A stretch of DNA of 64,000 bases from contig NZ_KZ679049.1 in the NCBI RefSeq assembly GCF_003024195.1, positions 318,556 through 382,555 of the forward strand, in the 5' to 3' direction. The position numbers and the translations under genes are program-made. Shown here piece by piece: positions 17,036 through 24,984 of this stretch. The notes beneath the pieces are model-generated. The model was not told the origin of the DNA. It was given only the letters and a program-made list of their open reading frames with translations, and ran no database searches. The stretch comes from Streptomyces dioscori. Its GTDB lineage: Bacteria; Actinomycetota; Actinomycetes; Streptomycetales; Streptomycetaceae. Position 1 is the stretch's first letter, and each line of letters begins with the position of its first letter.

Positions 17036-18438
17036 TGTGCGGGGCCCTCCGTGCTGATGAAGACGTTCTTGGTCTCGGTGAAGGCGGTCAGGGCGTCCGG
17101 GCCGAGTTCGCGGCCGATGCCGGACTGTTTGAAGCCGCCGAAGGGGGTCCAGTAGCGGACGCTGGAGTGGGAGTTGACGGACAGGTTCCCGGCGCGGACG
17201 GCGCTCGACACGCGCAGGGCGCGGCCCACGTCCCGGGTCCAGATGGAGCCCGCGAGGCCGTAGTCGGTGGCGTTGGCGAGCCGGATCGCGTCGGCCTCGT
17301 CCTCGAAGGGGAGGACCACGGCGACCGGCCCGAAGACCTCTTCGACGGCCACGCGCGCGTGGGGCTCGACCCCGGTCAGGACGGTGGGCGGGAACCAGAA
17401 GCCGGGCCCGTCGGGCGCGGTGCCCCGGATACCCGCCAGGTCGTCGGTGACGTACGACCGTACGCGTTCCAGCTGGGCCCGGGAGATCAGCGGGCCCATG
17501 GCGGTCTTCTCGTCGGACGGGTCGCCGACGACGACGGACTCGATCGCGGGGGCGAGGAGTTCGAGGAAACGGTCGTACGCCGGACGCTGGACGAGGATGC
17601 GGGTGCGGGCGCAGCAGTCCTGGCCGGAGTTGTCGAGGAAGGACATCGGGGTGGCTGCCGCGGCGGCCTCGATGTCGGCGTCGGCGAAGACGATGTTGGG
17701 GCTCTTGCCGCCGAGTTCGAGGGTGACGCGCTTGAGCAGGGCCGCCCCCTTGGCGAGCACCTGTTTGCCCACGGTCGTCGATCCCGTGAAGACGATTTTC
17801 GCGACACCGGGGTGCTCGACGAGCGCGTCACCCGTGACGGGGCCCGCGCCCGGCAGGACCTGGAACAGATGCTCGGGAAGGCCTGCCTCCAGGGCGAGTT
17901 CGGCCAGCCGCAGGGCCGTCAGCGGGGTCGTCTCGGCCGGCTTGAGGACGACGGCGTTCCCGGCGGCGAGCGCGGGGGCCGTGCCCCAGGCCGCGATCGG
18001 CATGGGGAAGTTCCAGGGCGCGATGACGGCGACCACGCCCAGCGGTTCGAGGATCGTGACGTCGAGACCGCCGGCCACCGGGATCTGGCGCCCGGTCAGC
18101 CGTTCCACTCCCCCGGCCGCGTAGTCGAGCAGGTCGCGGACGTTGCCCGCCTCCCAGCGGGCGTTGCCGAGGGTGTGCCCGGCCTCCCGGACCTCCAGCC
18201 GGGCGAGTTCTTCGAGGTGTTCGTCGACGACGACGGCGAACCGGCGCAGCAGCCCGGCCCGCTCGCCCGGTGCGAGGGCGGCCCAGCGGACCTGTGCCGC
18301 ACCGGCCCGTACGACGGCCGCGTCGACGTCCGCCGGGCCGGCGCCCGGGACGGTGGCGACGACTTCTTCGGTGGCCGGGTCGAGCACGACGAGTTCGTGC
18401 CCGTCGTGCTGTGCGGGCCGGGTGGGGGTGTGCGACAA
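17032..18438 (-). CDS. NAD-dependent aldehyde dehydrogenase
   Basis: An aldehyde dehydrogenase superfamily enzyme of about 468 residues. It has the general-base glutamate in TLELGGKSPNIVF, the nucleophile cysteine in NSGQDCCARTRI, and the Rossmann region FTGSTTVGKQV. The closing FGGFKQSGIGRELGPDAL is typical of betaine/aminobutyraldehyde-type members. I favour a TTG start at 18438 because GAGAGG lies seven nt upstream and the protein then begins with the conserved SHTPTRP segment. A GTG at 18453 that overlaps the upstream stop (GTGA) is the alternative. It is the second gene of the operon, probably oxidising the aldehyde made by the SDR. Confidence 0.92.
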   Translation of the reverse strand: MSHTPTRPAQHDGHELVVLDPATEEVVATVPGAGPADVDAAVVRAGAAQVRWAALAPGERAGLLRRFAVVVDEHLEELARLEVREAGHTLGNARWEAGNVRDLLDYAAGGVERLTGRQIPVAGGLDVTILEPLGVVAVIAPWNFPMPIAAWGTAPALAAGNAVVLKPAETTPLTALRLAELALEAGLPEHLFQVLPGAGPVTGDALVEHPGVAKIVFTGSTTVGKQVLAKGAALLKRVTLELGGKSPNIVFADADIEAAAAATPMSFLDNSGQDCCARTRILVQRPAYDRFLELLAPAIESVVVGDPSDEKTAMGPLISRAQLERVRSYVTDDLAGIRGTAPDGPGFWFPPTVLTGVEPHARVAVEEVFGPVAVVLPFEDEADAIRLANATDYGLAGSIWTRDVGRALRVSSAVRAGNLSVNSHSSVRYWTPFGGFKQSGIGRELGPDALTAFTETKNVFISTEGPAQ

Positions 18439-18449
18439 CGAAGGACCTC

Positions 18450-19814
18450 TCACATGCGTTCGAAGGAGCGGCGCAGCTCCCAGTCGGTCACCGCGGCGTC
18501 GAAGGCGTCCAGTTCGACGCGCGCCATGTTGCGGTAGTGGGCGACCACCTCGTCACCGAAGGCGGCCCGGGCGATCGGGCTGTTCTCCCAGACCTCGGCG
18601 GCCTCGCGCAGGGTGGTGGGCACGTGCGCGTAGTCCGCGGTGTACGCGTTCCCCGTGCACGCCTCGGGGAGCTCCAGCTTGTGCTCGATGCCGTACAGCC
18701 CGGCCGCGACGAGTCCCGCGACGGCGAGATGCGGATTGACGTCGCCGCCGGGGAGCCGGTTCTCGAAGCGCATCGAACGGCCGTGCCCGACCACGCGCAG
18801 CGCGCAGGTGCGGTTGTCGTACCCCCAGGCGACGGCGGTCGGCGCGAACGAGCCTGGCTGGAACCTCTTGTACGAGTTGATGTTGGGCGCGTACAGGAGG
18901 GAGAAGTCCCGCAGCGCAGCGAGCTGCCCTGCGAGGAAGTACCGCATCACCTGCGACATACCGCCCTCGCCGTCACCCGCCATCTTGTTGGTGCCGTCGG
19001 CGTCGGCGAGCGAGAGGTGGATGTGGCAGGAGTTGCCCTCGCGCTCGTTGTACTTGGCCATGAAGGTGAGCGAGACGCCCTCCTGGGAGGCGATCTCCTT
19101 GGCCCCGGTCTTGTAGACGGCGTGCTGGTCGCAGGTGACCAGGGCCTCGTCGTACTTGAACGCGATCTCGTGCTGCCCGGGGTTGCACTCGCCCTTGGCG
19201 GACTCGACGGTCAGCCCGGCCGCCGCCATCTCGTTGCGGATACGCCGCAGCAGAGGTTCGATGCGTCCGGTGCCGAGCACCGAATAGTCGATGTTGTACT
19301 GGTTCGCGGGCGTCAGGCCACGGTAGTTGGCGTCCCAGGCGTGCTCGTAGGTGTCCTTGAAGACGATGAACTCCAGCTCGGTGCCCACCTGGGCGGTGAA
19401 GCCGTGCTCGGCGAGCCGCTCCAGCTGGCGGCGCAGGATCTGCCGGGGCGCGGCCACCACGGGCGAGCCGTCGTTCCAGGCGAGGTCGGCGACGAGCAGG
19501 GCCGTGCCCTCGTTCCAGGGAACCCGACGGAGGGTGGCCAGGTCCGGATGCATGGCGAAGTCCCCGTACCCACGCTCCCAGGACGACATCTCGTAGCCGT
19601 CGACCGTGTTCATGTCGGCGTCGACCGCGAGGAGGTAGTTGCAGCCCTCCGTGCCGTGCCGCAGGACGTCGTCGAGGAAGAAGCGTGCGGCGAACCGCTT
19701 GCCCTGGAGCCGTCCCTGCATGTCCGGGAAGGCCAGGACGACCGTGTCGATCTCGCCGCTCGCGACGAGGGCGTGCAGTTCCTCGACGGTGAGCGGGGGT
19801 GTGCGGTCTGCCAC
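18450..19814 (-). CDS. glnA4: Glutamine synthetase-like gamma-glutamyl-amine ligase (GlnA4 type)
   Basis: A type I glutamine-synthetase-fold protein of 454 residues. The conserved blocks are present: GTELEFIVF, KGECNPGQHEIAF, the ATP-site CHIHLSL, NSYKRFQPGSFAPTAVAWG and FENRLPGGDVNPHLA. There is no adenylylation-site Tyr loop like that of true GlnA. The family ligates glutamate to amines using ATP. Gene order (about 13 genes from pheS) and neighbours fit the S. coelicolor glnA4 locus, whose product I recall as an ethanolamine gamma-glutamyl ligase. The symbol therefore rests on synteny plus family. It is the first gene of the operon and is divergent from a GntR regulator. Confidence 0.85.
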   Translation of the reverse strand: MADRTPPLTVEELHALVASGEIDTVVLAFPDMQGRLQGKRFAARFFLDDVLRHGTEGCNYLLAVDADMNTVDGYEMSSWERGYGDFAMHPDLATLRRVPWNEGTALLVADLAWNDGSPVVAAPRQILRRQLERLAEHGFTAQVGTELEFIVFKDTYEHAWDANYRGLTPANQYNIDYSVLGTGRIEPLLRRIRNEMAAAGLTVESAKGECNPGQHEIAFKYDEALVTCDQHAVYKTGAKEIASQEGVSLTFMAKYNEREGNSCHIHLSLADADGTNKMAGDGEGGMSQVMRYFLAGQLAALRDFSLLYAPNINSYKRFQPGSFAPTAVAWGYDNRTCALRVVGHGRSMRFENRLPGGDVNPHLAVAGLVAAGLYGIEHKLELPEACTGNAYTADYAHVPTTLREAAEVWENSPIARAAFGDEVVAHYRNMARVELDAFDAAVTDWELRRSFERM

Positions 19815-19909
19815 GGGAAGGGCCTCCTTCGGTTCGGCCAGGAACCGTCCAGGAACCGTCCCCGGCCATCCCCTGCCATCTCTGGCCGTCGACGATCGGC
19901 AATGGCCCT

Positions 19910-19930
19910 AAGGTATTGCGGGGAACCATT
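19910..19930. promoter_or_regulatory. Candidate GntR operator A, between glnA4 and its regulator
   Basis: AAGGTAT and AACCATT are separated by seven nt just upstream of the regulator start. The site is nested inside a larger GCAATGG/CCATTGC inverted repeat (19900-19932). A closely related dyad occurs on the other side of the regulator gene. FadR-type GntR proteins bind short GT...AC dyads, so this is a plausible autoregulatory and glnA4 operator. Inferred from sequence symmetry only. Confidence 0.45.
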
Positions 19931-19953
19931 GCTTGGGAAGGGGGCGCGGCCGG

Positions 19954-20703
19954 ATGCCGGACTCTGATCCACACGGTCACGGCCACGGCGACCGGCTGGC
20001 GCCGGTGCTGCGGCCGGTGCGCGCGGGCAACGGCTTCGAGGAGGCGCTGGAGCAGATCCTCCAGATCGTCCGGCTGGGTCTGGTACCCGGCGGTGAACGG
20101 CTGCCCGCCGAGCGGGAGTTGGCGCAGCGGCTCAGGATCAGCCGGGTGACGCTCCGCGAGGTCCTGAAGGTGCTGCAGGACCAGGGACTCGTCGAGTCCC
20201 GGCGCGGCCGGTACGGGGGCACGTTCGTGCGGGCGCGCGCCGAGGCGGCCGGGGCGACGGGCGGGGCCGCGCTGCGCCGGCGCGTGGAGGGGGTCGACAT
20301 CGAGGACGTACTGCGCTTCCGTGAGGTGCTGGAGGTCGGCGCGGCGGAACTCTGCGCGGCGCACGGCCTGTCCGGGGCGCGGGCCGGGCTGCTGCGCGAG
20401 GCACTGGCCCGCACGCAGGACGCTCCGCTGGCCGAGTACCGGCGCCTCGACACCCTCCTCCACCTCACCCTCGCGGAACTGTCCGGGTCGCCGACCCTCA
20501 CCGCCCAGTACGCGGCCGTCCGCTCGACCGTGAACGACCTCCTCGACTGCATCCCCCTGCTGGTACGCAACCTGGAGCATTCGCAGCGTCAGCACACGGC
20601 GCTCGTCGAGGCGGTGCTGACCGGGGACGCGGACGGGGCGCGCGGCGCGATGCGAGAGCACTGCGCGGGTACGGCGGCGCTGCTGCGCGGTTTCCTGACA
20701 TAG
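19954..20703 (+). CDS. FadR-subfamily GntR transcriptional regulator
   Basis: A 249-residue regulator. The N-terminal winged helix (about 25-95) has the GntR signature RLPAERELAQRLRISRVTLREVLKVLQDQGLVESRRG. The all-helical FCD effector domain follows, with metal/ligand-site residues in RFREVLEVGAAELCA and the closing AVLTGDADGARGAMREHC. I chose the ATG giving MPDSDPHGHGHG; a His-rich opening of this kind may bind metal or be incidental. It is divergent from glnA4 and 75 nt ahead of the amidotransferase, and both intergenic gaps carry a similar dyad. It probably controls the whole amine-utilisation cluster. Confidence 0.9.
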   Translation: MPDSDPHGHGHGDRLAPVLRPVRAGNGFEEALEQILQIVRLGLVPGGERLPAERELAQRLRISRVTLREVLKVLQDQGLVESRRGRYGGTFVRARAEAAGATGGAALRRRVEGVDIEDVLRFREVLEVGAAELCAAHGLSGARAGLLREALARTQDAPLAEYRRLDTLLHLTLAELSGSPTLTAQYAAVRSTVNDLLDCIPLLVRNLEHSQRQHTALVEAVLTGDADGARGAMREHCAGTAALLRGFLT

Positions 20704-20728
20704 CCGGGCGCACGGCCGCTTCACCGGC

Positions 20729-20751
20729 AAAGGTATGAACGCGTAACCTTT
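20729..20751. promoter_or_regulatory. Candidate GntR operator B, upstream of the amidotransferase
   Basis: AAAGGT and ACCTTT form perfect six-bp arms 11 nt apart, 28 nt before the predicted GTG start. The core AAGGTAT-N8-AACCTTT closely matches the AAGGTAT-N7-AACCATT dyad upstream of the regulator. Sharing across the two gaps argues for one regulator acting at both. Confidence 0.45.
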
Positions 20752-20778
20752 AAACATTTCTCGGCGGGAGTGGTGGAC

Positions 20779-21489
20779 GTGGGGAGCACGGGGACGGCCG
20801 ACCGGCCACTGATCGGGGTCAGTACGTATCTGGAGACGGCGCGGTGGGGGGTGTGGGAGCTGGAGGCCGCGCTGCTGCCGGCCGGCTATCCGCGGCTGGT
20901 CCAGGCGGCGGGCGGAGTGGCCGCGATGCTGCCGCCGGACGACCCGGCGTACGCCGCGGGGGCCGTGGCCCGGCTCGACGGCGTGGTGATCGCGGGCGGC
21001 CCCGACGTGGACCCGGCGCGGTACGGGGCCGAGCGCGACCCGCGCTGCGGGCCGGAGGCGCGGGCCCGTGACAGCTGGGAACTCGCGCTGATCGAGGCGG
21101 CGCTGGCGTCCGGGACGCCGGTGCTCGGCATCTGCCGGGGGATGCAGCTGCTGAACGTCGCGCTCGGCGGGACGCTCGTCCAGCACATCGACGGGCATGT
21201 CGAGGCGGTGGGGGTGTTCGGACGGCATGCGGTGAAGCCGGTGCCGGGGTCGCTCTGCGCGGACCTGCTCGACACGGAGTCGTCGTCCGTACCGACGTAC
21301 CACCACCAGGCGGTGGGGCGCCTGGGAACCGGCCTCGTAGCGAGCGCGTTCGCGGAGGACGGGACGGTGGAGGCGGTGGAGCTTCCTGGGCCCGGGTGGG
21401 CCCTGGGCGTCCAATGGCACCCGGAGATGGGTACGGACCTACGCGCAATGAAGGCCCTGGTACAAGCATCCACCCCCACACCCCCCTGA
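20779..21489 (+). CDS. Gamma-glutamyl-amine hydrolase (PuuD-like class I amidotransferase)
   Basis: A peptidase C26 / class I glutamine amidotransferase-like protein of 236 residues. The nucleophile is Cys119 in VLGICRGMQLLNVALGG, and the His-Glu pair lies in GVQWHPEMG. The segment YHHQAVGRLG is diagnostic of gamma-glutamyl-GABA hydrolases. It would release glutamate from the gamma-glutamylated product of the neighbouring operon. I set the GTG start at 20779 because GGGAG sits eight nt upstream; GTGs at 20770 and 20773 are alternatives. Its separation from glnA4 by the regulator mirrors Puu-type pathway organisation. Confidence 0.87.
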   Translation: MGSTGTADRPLIGVSTYLETARWGVWELEAALLPAGYPRLVQAAGGVAAMLPPDDPAYAAGAVARLDGVVIAGGPDVDPARYGAERDPRCGPEARARDSWELALIEAALASGTPVLGICRGMQLLNVALGGTLVQHIDGHVEAVGVFGRHAVKPVPGSLCADLLDTESSSVPTYHHQAVGRLGTGLVASAFAEDGTVEAVELPGPGWALGVQWHPEMGTDLRAMKALVQASTPTPP

Positions 21490-21562
21490 CCCGAGGCTCC
21501 ACCCCCGCCCCCACCGAACGCCACGTCTCGACTGCGGGCCGCCGGGGGCGCCCCTATGGGGG

Positions 21563-21784
21563 CCCTCCGGCTCGGATGCCGACCGCGGACCGATGGGGGT
21601 TGCCCGCGCCGTTCCCCGCGCCCCTAGAGGGGTGGGCCCTCCGGCTCGGATGCCGACCGCGGACCAGTGGGGGTTGCCCGCGCCGTTCCCCGCGCCCCTA
21701 GAGGGGTGGGCCCTCCGGCTCGGATGCCGACCGCGGACCGGTGGGGGTTGCCCGCGCCGTTCCTCGCGCCCCTGACGGGGCGAG
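21563..21784 (-). repeat. Three tandem copies of a 74-bp repeat
   Basis: Near-identical 74-bp units begin at 21563, 21637 and 21711, each opening CCCTCCGGCTCGGATGCC. They differ mainly at a two-base position (GA, AG or GG) and at the 3' end of the last copy. Each holds one minus-oriented copy of the dispersed GGGGCGCGGGGAAC repeat. They lie in the gap downstream of the amidotransferase. Confidence 0.9.
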
Positions 21785-21838
21785 GTGCGTCATGTCGCGG
21801 GGGACGAACCTACGAACCACCCCCACCCCCACTCACCC

Positions 21839-22026
21839 AGGGGCGCGGGGAACTGCGCGACCAGCCACAACGGACCCGCAGCCGACATTCCAGCCTTACC
21901 CCCTACCCCTAGGGGCGCGGGGAACTGCGCGGGCAACCCCTACCGGCCCGCAGCCGACACCCCGACCCGAAGGACCCACCCCCCAGGGGCGCGGGGAACT
22001 GCGCACTCCCCCACCGGCCCGCAGGC
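21839..22026 (+). repeat. Three plus-oriented GGGGCGCGGGGAACTGCGC repeats
   Basis: Copies start at 21839, 21911 and 21985. Each reads AGGGGCGCGGGGAACTGCGC and is followed about 15 nt later by a conserved CCCGCAG-type tail. Together with the inverted tandem block to the left they fill a 600-nt gap between convergent genes. I see no gene in 21490-22089. The arrangement would transcribe as structured 3' ends from either side. Confidence 0.85.
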
Positions 22027-22089
22027 ACGAACCGGCCGGAGCCACCCCAGGCCCACCCAGGCGCGGCGCAGCGGGCCGCAGGCGGCCCG

Positions 22090-23034
22090 TCAGGACCGCG
22101 TCAGGGCCAAAAGATCCCGCGCAGGCCCCGCCGGCCGATGCCCCGTCGGCCACACCGCCCGGAGGGCCCTGCTCAGCCGAACCCCTTCCACCGGAATCTC
22201 CACCAGCCGCCGCGCGGACAGCTCCTCGCCGAGGGCCAGTTCGCTCAGGACCGCTGGCCCCGCCCCCGACGCCGCGGACGCCTTCACCGCCGTCGTCGAC
22301 GACAGTTCGATCAGCGGGCGGGCCAGCCCGCCGAGCGCCGCGTCCAGCACCTGCCGCGTCCCCGACCCCTCCTCCCGCAGGATCAGCGGCGTTCCCGCCA
22401 ACTCCCCCGCGTCGAGCGCGCGCCGCCGCCGCGCCCACGCATGTCCCGGCGCGGTGACGACGATCAGCCGGTCGTGCGCGATGACCACCGAGTCGAGCCC
22501 GCCCGCCACGGACACCCCCTCCACGAACCCGAGGTCGGCCTCCCCCGAGAGCACCCGCTCGGCCACCACCGTTGAGTTCCCGGCGAGCAGCGACACCGCC
22601 GTGTCCGGCCGCTGCCCCCGCAACGCGATCAGCCACCCCGGCAACAGGTACTCCGCGATCGTCATGCTCGCGGCAACCCGCAGCCGCGAGTCCCGCCGGT
22701 CCCGCAGCGCCTGCGCCCCCGCGTCGAACACCTCCGCCGCCTCCACCACCCGCCGGGCCCAGTCCGTGACCAGCGCCCCCGCGTCGGTCAGCCGTGACCC
22801 TCTGGGTGACCGCTCCACCAGCGCGACCCCCAACTGCCGTTCCATGGACCGGATCCGGCTGCTGGCGGCGGGCTGGGTGATGCCGAGTTCCCGCGCCGCC
22901 CGGCCCAGGCTCCCGAGCCGCGCCACGGCGAGCAGCAGTTCCAGCGCGCCCAGCTCGGGCACGCGGTGCGACAGCCCGCCCCCGCTTCCCGCCGCTCGAA
23001 CCGGCTGGTCGTCCGTCCCGTCGCTCCGACTCAT
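22090..23034 (-). CDS. LysR-family transcriptional regulator
   Basis: A 314-residue LysR-type regulator. The N-terminal winged helix-turn-helix reads LELLLAVARLGSLGRAAREL then GITQPAASSRIRSMERQLGV. A periplasmic-binding-like effector domain follows (RLRVAASMTIAEYLLPGWL, GFVEGVSVAGGLDSVVIAHD). The start gives MSRSDGTDDQPV. It is divergent from the TDT transporter with only 70 nt between, so it probably regulates that gene. A TATG-N4-CATA dyad in the gap is a possible operator core. The effector is unknown. Confidence 0.92.
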   Translation of the reverse strand: MSRSDGTDDQPVRAAGSGGGLSHRVPELGALELLLAVARLGSLGRAARELGITQPAASSRIRSMERQLGVALVERSPRGSRLTDAGALVTDWARRVVEAAEVFDAGAQALRDRRDSRLRVAASMTIAEYLLPGWLIALRGQRPDTAVSLLAGNSTVVAERVLSGEADLGFVEGVSVAGGLDSVVIAHDRLIVVTAPGHAWARRRRALDAGELAGTPLILREEGSGTRQVLDAALGGLARPLIELSSTTAVKASAASGAGPAVLSELALGEELSARRLVEIPVEGVRLSRALRAVWPTGHRPAGPARDLLALTRS

Positions 23035-23044
23035 AAACCTACCT

Positions 23045-23056
23045 TATGCCCCCATA
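23045..23056. promoter_or_regulatory. Possible LysR operator core
   Basis: TATG-CCCC-CATA forms a short perfect dyad in the 70-nt gap shared by the LysR regulator and the TDT transporter. LysR sites usually contain T-N11-A within such a dyad. The short arms make chance occurrence possible. Confidence 0.25.
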
Positions 23057-23104
23057 GGCCGGCACTCCCTGGTGACCGCCCCGCCCGGGCGGCACCGTGG
23101 ATCC

Positions 23105-24307
23105 ATGGTCACCGCCGTCCCCCGCCTTTCCACGCCCACAAGGCACACCGAGCTCGCCGATCCCACCGATCTCCCCGGCCTCGCCCACCCCCGCGCCGCC
23201 GCCACCGCCGTCCGTCACCTCGGACCCAACTGGTACGCCCCCGTCATGGGCACCGCGATCGTCGCGACGGCGGGCGCCGGCCTGCCACTCGGCGTCCCCG
23301 GACTGCGTACCGTCTGCACGGTGTTCTGGGCGCTCTCCCTGGTCTTGCTCATCGGCCTGCTCGCCGCGCGGGCCGCGCACTGGATCCACCACGGGGACCG
23401 GGCGAGGGCCCACCTCATGGACCCGGCCGTGGCACCGTTCTACGGGTGCCTCTCGATGGCCCTGCTCGCCGTCGGCGGCGGCGCCCTCGTCGTCGGCCGG
23501 GACTGGATCGGCACCCCGGCCGCGGTCGCCCTGGACGCCGTCCTGTTCACCGCCGGCACCCTGACCGGGCTGGCGGCCGCCGTGGCCGTCCCGTACCTGA
23601 TGATCACGCGTCACCGGCTGGACGCCTCCCAGGTCACCCCCGTATGGCTGCTCCCCCTCGTCGCCCCGATGGTGTCCGCGGCCCTCGGCCCGCTGCTCGT
23701 ACCGCATCTGCCGGCGGGCGCGCCCCGCGCGACCCTGCTGCTCGCCTGCTTCGCGATGTTCGGCCTCAGTCTGCTGGCCACGCTGGTGATGCTGCCGATG
23801 ATCTTCGCCCGGCTCCTCACGGGCGGTCCGCCGCCGCTCGCCCTCACCCCGGCCCTGTTCCTGGTCCTGGGTCCGCTGGGGCAGTCCACGACGGCCGTGG
23901 ACAAGTTCGCCGTCGCCGCGCCGGGGGTCGTACCGGCCCCGTACGACCAGGGTCTCGGTGTCCTGGCGGTGCTCTACGGTGTGCCCGTGCTGGGTTTCGC
24001 GCTGTTCTGGCTCGCGCTGGCCGGCGCGCTGGTCGTGCGGGCCCACCGCCGGGGCATGGGCTTCACGATGACCTGGTGGGCGTTCACCTTCCCGGTGGGC
24101 ACGTGTGTCACGGGCGCCGAAGGCCTCGGACGGCATACGGGGCTCGTGGTCCACGACGGCCTCGCAATCGCCCTGTACGCCCTGCTGCTGGCCGCCTGGG
24201 CCGTGGCCGCCGTGCACACCGTCCGGGGCCTGCTCAGCGGACGGCTGCTCGCAGCGCCTCGGCCAGTACCCGTGGGGCCTGCGCCAACGACGGCCCGTAC
24301 CACGTGA
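23105..24307 (+). CDS. TDT/SLAC1-family (TehA-like) membrane transporter
   Basis: An integral membrane protein of 400 residues with about ten hydrophobic helices. These include WYAPVMGTAIVATAGAGLPL, VFWALSLVLLIGLLAARAA and ALALYALLLAAW-type segments. The opening NWYAPVMGTAIVATAG matches the tellurite-resistance/dicarboxylate transporter (TDT) family, whose members export sulfite, C4-dicarboxylates or anions. The open frame extends 440 codons upstream through the repeat region, but the ATG at 23105 gives the family start. Its last 74 nt overlap the convergent BtuF-like gene. The substrate is unknown; LysR control from the divergent gene is inferred. Confidence 0.87.
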   Translation: MVTAVPRLSTPTRHTELADPTDLPGLAHPRAAATAVRHLGPNWYAPVMGTAIVATAGAGLPLGVPGLRTVCTVFWALSLVLLIGLLAARAAHWIHHGDRARAHLMDPAVAPFYGCLSMALLAVGGGALVVGRDWIGTPAAVALDAVLFTAGTLTGLAAAVAVPYLMITRHRLDASQVTPVWLLPLVAPMVSAALGPLLVPHLPAGAPRATLLLACFAMFGLSLLATLVMLPMIFARLLTGGPPPLALTPALFLVLGPLGQSTTAVDKFAVAAPGVVPAPYDQGLGVLAVLYGVPVLGFALFWLALAGALVVRAHRRGMGFTMTWWAFTFPVGTCVTGAEGLGRHTGLVVHDGLAIALYALLLAAWAVAAVHTVRGLLSGRLLAAPRPVPVGPAPTTARTT

Positions 24308-24947
24308 GATGCCGTCCGTCGACGAGCGCGCACGGCACCCCGGGGAACTCCTCGGGGCCGTCGTCCCGGGTGAAGCGGTACGGCTCGTCGGGCAGGACGA
24401 GCAGGTCGAGGCGGGCCGCGCGCAGTGCGTCGGCGGTGACCCGCGGATAGCGCTCGGTGTGGTCCGCGTACGCGTTGTCGACGCCGAGGCGTGCCAGCAG
24501 GTCGCCCGCGAAGGTGTCCCGGCCCAGGACCATCCAGGGGCGCCGCCAGACCGGCACGGCCGCGCGCAGCCGGATCGGCGGGCGGGGCGGGTCGAGCCAG
24601 GCCGCCTCGGCCTCGTCCAGCCAGCGCGGTCGCCCGCGTACGCCGCACGCCCCGCTCACGCGCTCCAGTTCGCGGAAGGCGCCCGGCAGATCCCGTACCT
24701 CGGTGACGAGGACCTCGATGCCCGCCTGCCGCAGCGGGCTCAGGTCGGGCTCGCGGTTCTCCTCCTCGTTGGCGATCACGAGGTCCGGGGCGAGCGCAAT
24801 GATCCGCTCGACGTCCGGGTTCTTGGTGCCGCCGACACGTACGACGTCGAGTGCGGCGGGGTGGGTGCACCAGTCGGTCGCCCCGACGAGCACGCCGGGC
24901 GCCGACACGGCGACCGCCTCGGTCAGGGACGGGACCAGCGACACCAC
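24234..24947 (-). CDS. BtuF-like helical-backbone metal/cofactor binding protein, no signal peptide
   Basis: A 237-residue class III periplasmic-binding-protein fold. It opens VSLVPSLTEAVAV, continues VRVGGTKNPDVERIIALAPDLVIANEEEN, and has the C-terminal lobe DNAYADHTERYPRVTADAL. The family includes the cobalamin-binding BtuF and siderophore-binding proteins. No signal peptide, lipobox or neighbouring ABC permease is visible, so transport is not assured; cytoplasmic homologues exist. The GTG start is the first in frame and lacks a good ribosome site. The 3' end overlaps the convergent transporter gene by 74 nt. Confidence 0.82.
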   Translation of the reverse strand: MVSLVPSLTEAVAVSAPGVLVGATDWCTHPAALDVVRVGGTKNPDVERIIALAPDLVIANEEENREPDLSPLRQAGIEVLVTEVRDLPGAFRELERVSGACGVRGRPRWLDEAEAAWLDPPRPPIRLRAAVPVWRRPWMVLGRDTFAGDLLARLGVDNAYADHTERYPRVTADALRAARLDLLVLPDEPYRFTRDDGPEEFPGVPCALVDGRHLTWYGPSLAQAPRVLAEALRAAVR

Positions 24948-24984
24948 CCTCGGCCGCGCTCGCGTGCCCGGGCCCGCGCGCCGC

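Noticed and set aside
18973..21420. 815-codon minus-strand frame across glnA4 and the regulator
   Set aside because: It crosses three well-supported genes and contains only low-complexity residues.
21563..22026. Repeats as a possible CRISPR array
   Set aside because: Units are 74-bp tandems without unique spacers, or dispersed copies with a shared tail, and there are no cas genes.
21785..23104. Upstream extension of the TDT transporter frame by 440 codons
   Set aside because: It runs through the repeat field and the antisense of the LysR gene; the family start lies at 23105.
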